A stretch of DNA of 64,000 bases from Streptomyces gelaticus (GCF_014649535.1 NZ_BMTF01000016.1:62001-126000), one strand, 5' to 3'; numbered from the stretch's first letter, positions 25,533 to 34,447 are shown. Program-made: numbers and translations. Notes: generated by a model from the sequence alone, not told the origin.

Positions 25533-26873
25533 TCACGGCGCCATGGGCAGTGCCGATCCGGGGCGGGGGCGCGGGACGCCCCGGCCCCGGCCGCCGTTCG
25601 GGAACCGCCGGTGTACGTGCTCCTCGTCGCGGTCGAGCAGGAGGACCGCGACGTCGTCGGTGAGTTCGCCGCCGTTCAGCTCCCGCACCTGGGTGACCGC
25701 GGCCTCCAGGAGGTCCTCGCCGGTGAGCCCCTGGGCCAGCTGCCGGTTGATCATCGCGACCATGCCGTCCTGGCCCAGCCGCTGAGTGCCGGACTCGCTC
25801 ACGCGCCCCTCGATCAGCCCGTCCGTGTACATCATCAGGCTCCAGGAGCCGCCGAGATCCACCTGGCGGCGCGGCCAGCGGGCGCGCGGCAGCAGGCCCA
25901 GGGCCGGTCCGCCGTCCTCGTACGGGAGCAGGTGCGCGGCCCGTCCGGGCCGGGCTATCAGCGGGGCGGGGTGGCCCGCCAGGCAGAGCCCCGCGCGCCG
26001 GCCGTCGGGGGCGATGTCGACGGTGCAGAGCGTCGCGAAGATCTCCTCGCTCTCCCGCTCGTGCTCCAGGACCTGCTGGAGGGTGGAGAGCAGTTCGTCG
26101 CCGCAGAGCCCGGCCAGGGTCAACGCCCGCCACGCTATGCGCAGTTCCACACCGAGCGCCGCCTCGTCGGGGCCGTGCCCGCAGACGTCGCCGATCATCA
26201 CGTGGACGGTGCCGTCGGGTGTGCGGACCGTGTCGTAGAAGTCCCCGCCGAGCAGGGCGCGGCTGCGGCCGGGGCGGTAGCGGGCCGCGAAGCGCAGATC
26301 GGAGCCTTCGAGCAGCGGGGTGGGGAGCAGGCCGCGTTCGAGGCGGGCGTTCTCCTGGGCACGCAGGGTCGACTCGGTGAGCCGGCGCTGGGCGACGTCG
26401 GCGCGCTTGCGTTCGACGGCGTACCGGATGGCGCGGCTGAGCAGCCGTCCGTCGAGTTCGTCGCGGAAGAGGTAGTCCTGGGCGCCGACCTGCACAGCCG
26501 CGGCGGCCAGCTCGGTGTCGTCCTGTGCCGTGAGGGCGAGGACGGCGTGGCGCGGGGCGATCCGCAGTACGTGCTGGAGGGCGGCGAGGCCGTCGGCTTC
26601 CTCCGCGTTCCCGGCGCCGGAGGCACGGGTCTCGCTGCCGGTGGGCAGGGCGAGGTCCAGCAGGACGCAGTCGACGTCGTCCGTGAGGAGCCGGCCCGCC
26701 TCGGTCAGGTTGCGGGCGGTGCGGATGCGCACCCTCGTGCCGGCCGCGGCCGGGAGCTCGGGGACGGTGAAGGTGCCCGCCGGGTCGTCCTCGATCACCA
26801 GCAGGGTGAGGTCGGCGCCGTGGGAGGCCTCCGCAGCGGCTTCGGCACCGTGCTGCGGTTCGGGTACGGGCAT
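25533..26873 (-). CDS. response-regulator receiver fused to SpoIIE-type PP2C phosphatase
   Basis: A 446-residue protein. Residues 20-150 form a receiver-like domain (LLVIEDDPAG, then VDCVLLDLALP with the phosphoacceptor Asp). A linker helix leads to a SpoIIE/PP2C phosphatase at about 190-420 with metal ligands in LGGDFYDT, IGDVCGHGPDE and LTDDVAVLLLD. Such proteins dephosphorylate anti-sigma-factor antagonists, linking a histidine-kinase signal to partner-switching control of sigma factors. The TALTAQ and QDYLFRD positions of the receiver are only partly canonical. A ribosome site GGAAGG precedes ATG 26873. No anti-sigma gene is adjacent. Confidence 0.9.
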   Translation of the reverse strand: MPVPEPQHGAEAAAEASHGADLTLLVIEDDPAGTFTVPELPAAAGTRVRIRTARNLTEAGRLLTDDVDCVLLDLALPTGSETRASGAGNAEEADGLAALQHVLRIAPRHAVLALTAQDDTELAAAAVQVGAQDYLFRDELDGRLLSRAIRYAVERKRADVAQRRLTESTLRAQENARLERGLLPTPLLEGSDLRFAARYRPGRSRALLGGDFYDTVRTPDGTVHVMIGDVCGHGPDEAALGVELRIAWRALTLAGLCGDELLSTLQQVLEHERESEEIFATLCTVDIAPDGRRAGLCLAGHPAPLIARPGRAAHLLPYEDGGPALGLLPRARWPRRQVDLGGSWSLMMYTDGLIEGRVSESGTQRLGQDGMVAMINRQLAQGLTGEDLLEAAVTQVRELNGGELTDDVAVLLLDRDEEHVHRRFPNGGRGRGVPRPRPGSALPMAP

Positions 26874-27253
26874 CGGTCGGATTTCCTTCCCTCCCCCCGA
26901 GGGCGCGGCGGGACGACGATCGACGACCCGCCAGACCGGGACGATAGCGGTCCGCGGCGGGGGAACGGAATGGCGTTCCGCGATCGGCCTCCGGCATATG
27001 CACAGCCATAAGCCGCGTCAGGTCACGGATCCGGCGAGATGGGCCGGGGTGGGGGAGGTGTCCGGGCATGACAAAGCTCACGCGGGGTGGCGGGCGACGG
27101 GTGGCGCGGGTCACGCCCGTGGGGACGGGGGTGACCCGCGGGGGGTGCGAGGTCCCGGCGCGGGGCGTCGCGAGGTGCCCGGGACGCCCCGGGATGCCCC
27201 GGGAGCGCTGTGTTCTCGACCGCCGGACGGGCTTGGTCCCGTCCGGTCCGGGG
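26874..27253. other. intergenic region between SpoIIE-type and NlpC/P60 genes
   Basis: About 380 bp with no supported gene. The left part must hold the promoter of the minus-strand phosphatase gene, including its Shine-Dalgarno GGAAGG. The middle is a G-rich run of repeated GGGG and CCCCGGG blocks (27160-27205) able to form several hairpins. The right edge carries the terminator of the NlpC/P60 gene. No promoter consensus stands out. Confidence 0.5.
27223..27246 (-). terminator. hairpin terminator of the NlpC/P60 gene
   Basis: Perfect 9-bp arms, CCGGACGGG and CCCGTCCGG, enclose a 6-base loop, just 7 bp past the stop of the minus-strand gene. No clear T-run follows, which is usual in Streptomyces. 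Confidence 0.7.
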
Positions 27254-28330
27254 CTACTTGTCCGGGCGTACGACGCCGAGTATCTGCATCGAGCCCGCGC
27301 CCGCCAGTGTGACGTTGCGGCCGGGGCGGGGGGCGTGCACGATCGCGCCGTCGCCGACGTACATGCCCACGTGACTGGCGTCACCGTGGTAGATGATCAG
27401 GTCGCCGGGGCGCATGTCCTTGATGGCGATGTGCGGCAGCAGCCGCCACTGCTCCTGCGAGGTGCGGGGGATCGGCCGGCCCGCCGCCGCCCAGGCCTGT
27501 GACGTGAGCCCCGAGCAGTCGTACGACTTGGGGCCCTCGGCGCCCCAGACGTACGGCTTGCCGATCTGCGCGGTCGCGAAGGCCACCGCCTTCTTGCCGC
27601 TCGCGCTCGCCTCGCGGTTGATGTCCTTCAGGGCGCCGGAGCTGAGCCAGGCCGTCTGCTGCTTGTACTCGGCCTCCTGCTCCAGCTTGAGCAGGCGGGC
27701 CAGCTCTTCCTTCTTGAGCTGCGACTCCAGCTTCTTCGCCGCGGCGATCTGCGCGTTGATCTTCTTCTTGGCCTTGGCCTGCTTGACCCGGTTGGCTTCG
27801 AGCTTCTTCCAGTTGGCGCTCGCGTCCTTGGTGTACGTCTCCAGGTCCTGCTGAGTCCTGGTCAGTTCGCCGAGCACGCCCTGGGCGGCCTGCTGGCCCT
27901 CCCTGACCCGGCTCACCCCGTCCAGGAACAGCTGCGGGTCGTCGCTGAGCATGAACTGGGCGCCGGGCGGCAGCCCCCCGCTGCGGTACTGCTCGCGGGC
28001 CTGGGCGCCCGCCTGGCTCTTGAGCTCGGCGATCTTCGACTGGCCCACGACTATGGCGCGGGCCAGCTTCACGATCTCGCCGGACTGCTTCTCGGCCTTC
28101 TCCTCGGCGAGGTTGTACGCGTCGGTCGCCGCTCCGGCCTTGCGGTAGAGGGCGTCGATCTCCTTGCGCACCTCTTCGAGGCTCTTCTTCGGCGCCTTGG
28201 ACCCGGGGCCGGGCCGTGCGTCGGAGGCGGACGGGGGCGCGGGCTCGGCGAAGGCCTGGACCGGCGTGATGAGTACGGACAGCGCGCAGACCAGAGTGAT
28301 CGCGGCTGAGGCACAGTGACGTCGGTTCAC
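27254..28330 (-). CDS. secreted NlpC/P60 peptidoglycan endopeptidase
   Basis: A 358-residue exported hydrolase. A signal peptide ends at about residue 28 (VQAFAEP). A long coiled coil (50-225, Lys/Glu/Ala-rich) is followed by an NlpC/P60 domain at 243-358 with catalytic Cys272 (YDCSGLT), His320 (ASHVGMY) and His332 (IVHAPRPG). It cleaves the D-iGlu-mesoDAP link in stem peptides; the coiled coil resembles that of RipA-like enzymes that gate access to the active site. It starts at GTG 28330 behind GGAGGGG. Expected roles are growth, septation or spore-wall remodelling. Confidence 0.93.
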   Translation of the reverse strand: MNRRHCASAAITLVCALSVLITPVQAFAEPAPPSASDARPGPGSKAPKKSLEEVRKEIDALYRKAGAATDAYNLAEEKAEKQSGEIVKLARAIVVGQSKIAELKSQAGAQAREQYRSGGLPPGAQFMLSDDPQLFLDGVSRVREGQQAAQGVLGELTRTQQDLETYTKDASANWKKLEANRVKQAKAKKKINAQIAAAKKLESQLKKEELARLLKLEQEAEYKQQTAWLSSGALKDINREASASGKKAVAFATAQIGKPYVWGAEGPKSYDCSGLTSQAWAAAGRPIPRTSQEQWRLLPHIAIKDMRPGDLIIYHGDASHVGMYVGDGAIVHAPRPGRNVTLAGAGSMQILGVVRPDK

Positions 28331-28590
28331 GAGATTCCCCTCCGAATGAATCTGATTTACCGTCAGTAACTATTCGCCGATGTCGAGATCGTGCCATGCC
28401 GTACCGAAAAGCAACAGAGGCACACGCCCGGCGTCCTGACGGTTGCTTCCCTGCGGCTGTCCCCCGACTTCCCCCTGCTCCCCTCTGTCTGGACGAACGG
28501 TGCGGCGTTCCCGTTCCCGTCCGCCGCCCCCCCCCGACACCGCCCCGCAGTTCTGCGCGGTGCGGTCGGGCCACGGGGCGGCGCGGTCGG

Positions 28591-29367
28591 CTACGGGTTG
28601 GGCCGGAGGGCGGCCCATTCCACCGTGACTTCGCCCTGGCGCCACCGCCGTACCCCGTCGGCCAGCGGCCAGTCGCCCGACAGCGACCGCACCGCAGCGA
28701 TCCAGCGCTGCCGGGCGCCGAGTGAGGCGTACGGGGCCGCCGCGGCCCACGCCCGGTCGAAGTCCCGCAGGAACGCGTGGACCGGCTCGCCCGGGACATT
28801 GCGGTGGATCAGCGCCTTGGGCAGGCGCTCCGCGAGGTCGGAGGGGCGGTCGAGGGAGGCGAGCCGGGTCGCGAACGTGACCGTGCGCGGCCCCTCCGGG
28901 CCGAGCGCCACCCATACGTGGCGGCGCCCGATCTCGTCGCAGGTGCCCTCCACCAGCAGCCCGCCCGGTGCGAGCCGGGCGCACAGCCGCCGCCAGACCG
29001 CGTCGACCTCGCCCTCGTCGTACTGGCGCAGCACATTCGCCGCCCGGATGAGATCGGGGCGCTCGGGGAGCGGGATCTCGAAGCCGCCGTGCAGGAAGGT
29101 CAGGCCCTCGCACTCGTACGGCTTTGCCGCCGCGACCCGCTCCGGGTCGATCTCGACGCCGACCACACAGGTGCGCGGCTCGGCGGTGCGCAGCCGGTGC
29201 AGCAGCTCGACGGCGGTCCAGGGCGCGGCGCCGTAACCGAGGTCGACGGCGACGGGGTGGCCGGCGCGGCGCAGCGCCGGGCCGTGGGTGGCGGCGATCC
29301 AGCGGTCCATGCGGCGGAGCCGGTTCGGGTTGGTGGTCCCGCGGGTCGCGGTGCCGATGGGGCGCAT
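28591..29367 (-). CDS. SAM-dependent class I methyltransferase
   Basis: A 258-residue protein with a Rossmann-like methyltransferase core. Motif I is VAVDLGYGAAPWTAVEL; an acidic ribose-binding position follows (VVGVEIDPERV), then IRAANVLRQYDEGEV and LAPGGLLVEGTCDE as motifs IV-V. The substrate is unknown. The conserved sequence starts at ATG 29367 (MRPIGTATRGTTN); the frame is open upstream without homology. It is divergent from mshA with about 180 bp between, and this neighbour order appears conserved in Streptomyces. Confidence 0.84.
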   Translation of the reverse strand: MRPIGTATRGTTNPNRLRRMDRWIAATHGPALRRAGHPVAVDLGYGAAPWTAVELLHRLRTAEPRTCVVGVEIDPERVAAAKPYECEGLTFLHGGFEIPLPERPDLIRAANVLRQYDEGEVDAVWRRLCARLAPGGLLVEGTCDEIGRRHVWVALGPEGPRTVTFATRLASLDRPSDLAERLPKALIHRNVPGEPVHAFLRDFDRAWAAAAPYASLGARQRWIAAVRSLSGDWPLADGVRRWRQGEVTVEWAALRPNP

Positions 29368-29549
29368 GACAGCGAGCGTAACGATCCCCCGGCAGGCGGG
29401 TGACGCGCGCCCTGGGGCCGCCGGGCGCGGCGTGAGCATCGCAATGATTTGGCAAAACGGAAATGAAAGGAGAGATTCCGCTGTTGCAGCCGTTCGCAGG
29501 GGCTCGGGTCCCTTCGGTGTCATGCCCTGAATGAGGAGGACCGGACGAC

Positions 29550-30902
29550 GTGAATCAGTACGTCTCCCGGCGCGGCAGCAGCCGTGTCGCGCCGCGCCTC
29601 AGGTTCCCCACCGCGTTCCCCGGCGGCCACCGCAAGCCCCGCCGCATCGCGATGCTCTCCGTGCACACCTCTCCGCTGCACCAGCCGGGCACGGGCGACG
29701 CGGGCGGCATGAACGTCTACATCGTGGAACTGGCCAGGCGCCTCGCCGCGATCAACATCGAGGTCGAGATCTTCACCCGCTCCACCGCCGGCGGGCTCCC
29801 TCCGGTGGTCGAGCTGGCGCCCGGCGTCCTGGTCCGGCACATCGACGCGGGGCCGTACGAGGGCCTGGCCAAGGAGGAGCTGCCCGCCCAGCTCTGCGCC
29901 TTCACGCACGGCGTGATGCAGGCGTGGGCCGGGCAGCGCCCCGGCTACTACGACCTCGTCCACTCCCATTACTGGCTCTCCGGCCATGTCGGCTGGCTCG
30001 CCGCCCAGCGCTGGGGCGCTCCCCTCGTCCACGCCATGCACACCATGGCGAAGGTCAAGAACGCGGCGCTCGCGGCGGGCGACACCCCCGAACCGGCGGC
30101 CCGCGTCATCGGCGAGACCCAGATCGTCGACGCGGCGAACCGGCTGATCGCCAACACCGCCGAGGAGGCGGACGAGCTCGTCCGCTTCTACGACGCCGAT
30201 CCCGGCTCCGTCGCCGTCGTCCACCCCGGGGTCAACCTGGACCGCTTCAGCCCCGCCGACGGGCGGGCCGCGGCCCGGGCGCGCCTCGGACTGCCGAAGG
30301 ACGCCCTGATTCCGCTCTTCGCGGGCCGCATCCAGCCTCTGAAGGCCCCCGACGTGCTGCTGCGGGCGGTCGCCGTCCTGCTGGACCGCGACCCCACGCT
30401 GCGCTCCCGGATGGTCGTACCGGTCGTCGGCGGCCCGAGCGGCAGTGGGCTGGCCAAGCCGGAGGAGCTGCAGAAGCTGGCGGCGCGGCTGGGCATCGCC
30501 GATGTCGTACGGTTCCAGCCGCCGGTCGGGCAGGAGCAGCTCGCCGACTGGTTCCGGGCCGCCTCGGTGCTGGTCATGCCCTCGCACAGCGAGTCCTTCG
30601 GTCTGGTCGCCATAGAGGCGCAGGCGGTGGGCACCCCCGTCGTCGCGGCGGCCGTGGGCGGTCTGCCGGTGGCGGTACGGGACGGGGTCAGCGGCTTCCT
30701 GATACCCGGGCACGACCCGCAGGCGTACGCGCGGGCGCTGGCCAGGTTCGCCGAGTCGCCGGAACTGGTCGCCCGGATGGGTGCGGCGGCCGCCGCGCAC
30801 GCCCAGGGCTTCGGCTGGGACACCGCCGCCTCCGCGACCGCTGACGTGTACACGGCCGCGATGCACGAACACCGCCGCCGCGTACGCCCGCTCCACGTCT
30901 GA
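29550..30902 (+). CDS. mshA: D-inositol-3-phosphate glycosyltransferase (mycothiol synthesis, first step)
   Basis: A 450-residue GT4-family retaining glycosyltransferase that joins UDP-GlcNAc to 1L-myo-inositol-1-phosphate, committing to mycothiol, the main thiol of actinomycetes. The N-terminal domain has the substrate loop GTGDAGGMNVY. The C-terminal domain has FAGRIQPLKAPDVLL and the nucleotide-sugar site PSHSESFGLVAIEAQAVG with the conserved ESFG-x7-E pattern. It starts at GTG 29550; a 30-residue basic lead precedes the fold. YbjN-type and gpmA genes follow downstream, as in other Streptomyces genomes. Confidence 0.95.
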   Translation: MNQYVSRRGSSRVAPRLRFPTAFPGGHRKPRRIAMLSVHTSPLHQPGTGDAGGMNVYIVELARRLAAINIEVEIFTRSTAGGLPPVVELAPGVLVRHIDAGPYEGLAKEELPAQLCAFTHGVMQAWAGQRPGYYDLVHSHYWLSGHVGWLAAQRWGAPLVHAMHTMAKVKNAALAAGDTPEPAARVIGETQIVDAANRLIANTAEEADELVRFYDADPGSVAVVHPGVNLDRFSPADGRAAARARLGLPKDALIPLFAGRIQPLKAPDVLLRAVAVLLDRDPTLRSRMVVPVVGGPSGSGLAKPEELQKLAARLGIADVVRFQPPVGQEQLADWFRAASVLVMPSHSESFGLVAIEAQAVGTPVVAAAVGGLPVAVRDGVSGFLIPGHDPQAYARALARFAESPELVARMGAAAAAHAQGFGWDTAASATADVYTAAMHEHRRRVRPLHV

Positions 30903-30916
30903 CGTACGCTCGCACC

Positions 30917-31459
30917 ATGGCTGACGTACCCGACGGAGCGGCACCGACCGAAGCGGCGACGACGCAGGTCGTACAGGTCATCGAGGCGACCCTGACGGAC
31001 GCCGGGCTCGAATGGGAGAGCCCCGGGCCGGGTGACTACGTGGTCAAGCTGCCGGGCACGCGCAAGCTGTCCACCACCTGCTCGCTGCGCGTCGGCAAGC
31101 ACTCGCTCTCCCTCAACGCCTTCGTCGTACGCCGCCCGGACGAGAACGACGCCGCGGTCCACCGCTGGCTGCTGGAGCGCAACCTCCGTCTCTTCGGGGT
31201 GAGTTACGCGATCGACGGGCTCGGCGACATCTATCTGGCAGGCAAGCTGCCGCTCTCCGTGGTCACCCCGCAGGAGCTGGACCGGCTGCTCGGCACGGTC
31301 CTCGAAGCGGCCGACGGCTCCTTCAACACCCTGCTGGAGCTGGGCTTCGCGAGCTCGATCCGCAAGGAGTACGAGTGGCGGGTGGCGCGCGGCGAATCCA
31401 CCCGGAACCTGGACGCGTTCACCCACCTGACCCAGCGCCCCGCCGACCGGAGCAACTGA
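30917..31459 (+). CDS. YbjN domain-containing protein
   Basis: A 180-residue cytoplasmic protein of the YbjN/type III secretion chaperone-like fold. The pattern includes VVKLPGTRKLSTTCSLRVG, AAVHRWLLERNLRLFGVSYA and GDIYLAGKLPLSVVTPQELD. The family is linked to stress responses but has no defined reaction. It starts at ATG 30917, 14 bp after mshA, so it is probably in the same operon. The conserved pairing with mshA hints at a thiol or redox-related role, which is inference. Confidence 0.85.
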   Translation: MADVPDGAAPTEAATTQVVQVIEATLTDAGLEWESPGPGDYVVKLPGTRKLSTTCSLRVGKHSLSLNAFVVRRPDENDAAVHRWLLERNLRLFGVSYAIDGLGDIYLAGKLPLSVVTPQELDRLLGTVLEAADGSFNTLLELGFASSIRKEYEWRVARGESTRNLDAFTHLTQRPADRSN

Positions 31460-31713
31460 CCCCCGCCCGGGCATTCCCCGGTGCGCGCCCCTTTCGTCGC
31501 GCCGGGCACCGTGGCATGCTCGCGACCGGCTCGCCCCGTACAGCGCGACGGTCGGCATCAGCGAGGTGACGGGGTTCGACCAGATCGGCGTCCCCGACTT
31601 CGGCGGCGATCTGCACACCCGGCTGGAGGCGTACGGGACACCGGAAGCGGTGTGGCCGCCCAATCTGTACGAGGCCCGGCGGGCACTGGTCGGCTGAGGC
31701 CGGCACCGCGGGA
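31460..31713 (+). other. spacer with possible remnant of a coding sequence
   Basis: About 250 bp between the YbjN gene and the convergent kinase-like gene. One plus-strand frame ends at 31697 with well-formed codons (APYSATVGISEVTGFDQIGV, then a tail ending YEARRALVG) and no start codon in good position. GISEVTGFDQIGVP resembles the opening motif of YcaO-type proteins (GxTRVADxTGLDxIGIP), so it may be a relic of such a gene. The evidence is thin. Confidence 0.3.
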
Positions 31714-32724
31714 TCAGTCCCTGGCCCGCAGCGCCGACCCCACGTCCGCCAGGGCCGATTCGAGCTGCGGGGCGACATGCGTCCAGGCCCAGTCCCGGTC
31801 CTCCTGGGGAGCGCGGCGCGGGACGGTCTCCACCAGCATGATCAGGTAGAGGTAGCAGCGGTAGAGCGCGAGCCGCAGCCGTACGGAGGCGTCGAACACC
31901 ACCGGCCGCCCGCTGCCGTCCGCGTACCCGGCGAGGAAGTCCTCGTCCTTCTCCATGTCCCCGAACAGCGCGAGCGATACGAAGTCGGCGACCGGGTCGC
32001 CCCAGAACATCCGCTCGCCGTCGACGATCCCGCCGATGCTCCGTGCCCCCGGCCCGCCGTCGACGAGAAGGTTGCCCTGCCACAGGTCGAAGTGGACCAG
32101 GGCGGGACGTGTGACGTCGTCGAGCACCGGCGACGCGGCGGCGAGCAGGGCGCGGACACCGGCCGCCGGGCGCGGCAGCCGGGCCCGGTAGGTGTCCGCG
32201 TCGGCGAGGACGGCATCGGTCATCGCCGTGAACGCCTGCCGCCAGGCCGGGACCAACGGGCCCCCCGCCAGGGAGGGATAGCCGAAGCCGGCCGGGTGGG
32301 TGACGGCGTGCAGCCGGGCGACGATCCGCCCCAGGTCCTCCCTGAGCCGGCGCTCCTCCTCGGCAGGCAGGGAGCCGGGAGCGAACTCGCTCCAGGGCCG
32401 CCCCGGGCAGGCCGACATGATCACGTACGGGCCGGTCGGCGCGGTTGCGTCGAGCTCGCTGTGCAGGACGCGGGGGACCGGGGCCGAGCCCTTTGCGTAG
32501 TTGTAGAACGTGGTCTCGTTGACCAGCAGATCGCGTTCGTAGCCCAGCAGTGTTCCGGGGGCCGCGGGCGGCGGTGTCTTCACCACCTGCTCGCTGCCGT
32601 CGGTGAGCGTCACCCGGGAGACCGTGTTGAACGTGCCTCCGGTGAGCGGTGCGCATGCGGCGATCCGGTCCTCCGTCAGGCCGACCGAGCGGAGGACGGC
32701 GTGGGTTGTTCCATCAGCCTGCAT
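31714..32724 (-). CDS. APH-family phosphotransferase (kinase-like)
   Basis: A 336-residue protein with the APH/homoserine-kinase-like fold. The catalytic loop HFDLWQGNLLV contains Asp and Asn, and GIVDGERMFWGDP provides the metal-binding Asp. An N lobe (GGTFNTVSRVTLTDGSEQVV) would bind ATP. HFDLWQGN rather than HGD-x-N is typical of the fructosamine-kinase-like or phosphotransferase branch common in Streptomyces. The substrate is unknown. ATG 32724 is preferred since homology begins there. It converges with the mshA operon. Confidence 0.85.
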   Translation of the reverse strand: MQADGTTHAVLRSVGLTEDRIAACAPLTGGTFNTVSRVTLTDGSEQVVKTPPPAAPGTLLGYERDLLVNETTFYNYAKGSAPVPRVLHSELDATAPTGPYVIMSACPGRPWSEFAPGSLPAEEERRLREDLGRIVARLHAVTHPAGFGYPSLAGGPLVPAWRQAFTAMTDAVLADADTYRARLPRPAAGVRALLAAASPVLDDVTRPALVHFDLWQGNLLVDGGPGARSIGGIVDGERMFWGDPVADFVSLALFGDMEKDEDFLAGYADGSGRPVVFDASVRLRLALYRCYLYLIMLVETVPRRAPQEDRDWAWTHVAPQLESALADVGSALRARD

Positions 32725-32861
32725 GGGGTGATCGCACCTCTGTGTCGGATTCCGGTCCCGGTGTGAACTCGCCTCGTCGGACAGCGCGTTCACAGGATGA
32801 TCACAGCGCCATCACGATCAGATCCCGTGCCCGACTTGATTGATCATCAAACCATTTTTCA

Positions 32862-32900
32862 CTCATAGAGTGAGCAAAATCGAACACCCTGCTCATAGAG
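32862..32900 (+). repeat. direct repeats CTCATAGAG upstream of a lipoprotein gene
   Basis: CTCATAGAG occurs at 32862-32870 and 32892-32900, exactly 30 bp apart, just before the lipoprotein start at 32913. An A/T-rich palindrome (TTGAT-TGATC-ATCAA, about 32836-32850) lies upstream. They may be activator or repressor sites. Confidence 0.5.
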
Positions 32901-32912
32901 ACGGACCGGACC

Positions 32913-33704
32913 ATGCGTTCCACCGCCATACGCCGTACCGCTGTTGCCGCCACTGCGGTGTCCCTGGCCCTGTTTGCCACCGCATGCGGCGGCTCGGATT
33001 CCGGTTCCGGTGACAAGGGGGCGGACGCCAAGGCCAAGGAGTCCGCGGCCGCCGCGCCCGCGGCCAAGGCGCTGAGCGCCGCCGAGCTGGAGAAGGCCGC
33101 GCTGGCCCAGGGCGACGTCAAGGCGCACAAGATCTCCAAGGCCGCGGCCAAGGACACGATCTCCGTCGACGACATCAAGACCGACAAGGAGGTCTGTGCC
33201 CCGTTCGTCAACGCGCTGATGGGTGCGCAGGTCGGCGAGCCGGCCGCGTTCACCAAGCGCACAGTCGTCAGTGAGCCGAAGAAGGGCGACCTGGCGAAGC
33301 AGGACAGTGAGGACGTCGAGGAGGCGTTCAAGGCGGCGTTCGACGTCACGACGACGCAGCTGGCCCTCGGTTCGTACGACGGCAAGGGCGCGCAGGAGTC
33401 GGTGGCCGCGCTGCGCACCGCGGCCACCGAGTGCGCCGGCGGCTTCGGGTTCACGGCGGCCGGTGAGAAGCAGAAGGTCACCAAGATCACCGAGGAGCAG
33501 GTCAAGGGCGGCGAGGAGGCGGCAGCCTGGACCGTGCAGCTGGAACAGGAAGGGGAGAAGGTCGAGCTCAAGCTCGTGGCCATGCGCCAGGGCGCCTCGT
33601 TCGCCTCGTTCTCCTCGTTGAACATGGCCGTACTCGCCGGTGAAGTCGAGGACTTCGAGCTGCCGACCGCGGTGATCGAGGCGCAGGCCGCGAAGCTGGC
33701 GTAG
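32913..33704 (+). CDS. putative lipoprotein, unknown function
   Basis: A 263-residue exported protein. The basic N terminus, hydrophobic stretch and lipobox FATAC place the lipid-modified Cys at residue 25, followed by a Gly/Ser/Ala/Lys-rich linker. The mature part is Lys/Glu/Ala-rich with conserved Cys in EVCAPFV and TECAGGFGF, a pattern of actinobacterial lipoproteins of unknown function. No catalytic motif is visible. It stands alone with its own promoter region carrying the CTCATAGAG repeats. Confidence 0.82.
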   Translation: MRSTAIRRTAVAATAVSLALFATACGGSDSGSGDKGADAKAKESAAAAPAAKALSAAELEKAALAQGDVKAHKISKAAAKDTISVDDIKTDKEVCAPFVNALMGAQVGEPAAFTKRTVVSEPKKGDLAKQDSEDVEEAFKAAFDVTTTQLALGSYDGKGAQESVAALRTAATECAGGFGFTAAGEKQKVTKITEEQVKGGEEAAAWTVQLEQEGEKVELKLVAMRQGASFASFSSLNMAVLAGEVEDFELPTAVIEAQAAKLA

Positions 33705-33815
33705 CGGCGCGGGATGGACGAGTACGTGCTGCTCCACGCGTGAGTACTCGTACTCATGATCGATTTTTCGCGCTCCGTGCAGGCTGGGAGTATCAGTCGG
33801 CACGGAGGAGCGCTC

Positions 33816-34157
33816 ATGTACGGGATCAGCAGAATCGGCCGGGCGGCGACTGCGAGGGGCGGGCGCCGCGCGAGCCGTTCCGCAGCGGGACTCGCCCTCG
33901 CCGCCGCGACCGTGGCGGTACTGACCACGGGCTGCTCGATGCAGGACGCCATCTGCAGCGGCGGCGAGTACCCGGTCATGACGATCGGGGGCACCGGATC
34001 GGCCTGCGTGTCCGACGACGAGGACCCGCCGAAGGGGTACGTCCGCTACCCGAAGGGCAAGGTCCCCGAGCACGTGGACGACAAGTGGGACATGTACTGG
34101 CGGACCCACAGCGTGGACAAGAACGGCAGGATCATCGAGGTCCCCGCCGGCTCCTAG
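33816..34157 (+). CDS. small lipoprotein (SCO0607-type)
   Basis: A 113-residue exported lipoprotein. A twin-basic N region (GRRASRSAAG) precedes a hydrophobic segment and the lipobox LTTGC at about 38-42. The mature part is SMQDAICSGGEYPVMTIGG, then KGYVRYPKGKVPEHVDDKWD, matching the small SCO0607-family lipoproteins of Streptomyces as I recall them. Function unknown. ATG 33816 follows GGAGGAG. It converges with the toxin-antitoxin pair. Confidence 0.8.
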   Translation: MYGISRIGRAATARGGRRASRSAAGLALAAATVAVLTTGCSMQDAICSGGEYPVMTIGGTGSACVSDDEDPPKGYVRYPKGKVPEHVDDKWDMYWRTHSVDKNGRIIEVPAGS

Positions 34158-34204
34158 TGGTGAGGCTGCTGCCAACTCCCGGGCAGTGTGAGGCCGCTGA
34201 CGGC

Positions 34205-34447
34205 TCAGGGCAGCGGAACGAGCCTCACCACGGTGACGATCAGCACGGTCCCGGAGACGTAATAGAGCACGATCGCCCCGGCGACCGTCGCCTCGCGGCG
34301 GTCGCGTTCGCTCTTGACGGCCGACGACCCGTGTCCGTACGGGTCGAGGCCCAGGGTGCGTGCCATCTCGGCGCGGAAGGTCTCGCCGTCGCGCATCTTG
34401 GCCAGGGAGTCGTCGGCGGGCGGTGCGTAGGAGATGCGGTAGCTCAA
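34205..34447 (-). CDS. RelE/ParE-type toxin of a type II toxin-antitoxin pair
   Basis: An 80-residue basic protein with the RelE/ParE layout: an N-terminal MSYRISYAPPADDSLAKM strand-helix, a helix FRAEMARTLGLDPYG, and C-terminal strands (GAIVLYYVSGTVLIVTVVRLVPLP) that form the beta sheet. RelE toxins cut mRNA in the ribosome and ParE toxins poison gyrase; the sequence does not decide between them. The start ATG overlaps the stop of the upstream antitoxin by four bases, the standard antitoxin-first arrangement. Confidence 0.78.
   Translation of the reverse strand: MSYRISYAPPADDSLAKMRDGETFRAEMARTLGLDPYGHGSSAVKSERDRREATVAGAIVLYYVSGTVLIVTVVRLVPLP

Noticed and set aside
28331..28590. c-di-AMP (ydaO) riboswitch before the NlpC/P60 gene
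   Set aside because: I could not find the conserved paired elements or the G-rich core motifs by eye.
29531..30844. 437-codon frame parallel to mshA
   Set aside because: Arg-rich shadow in a different frame of the clear mshA gene.
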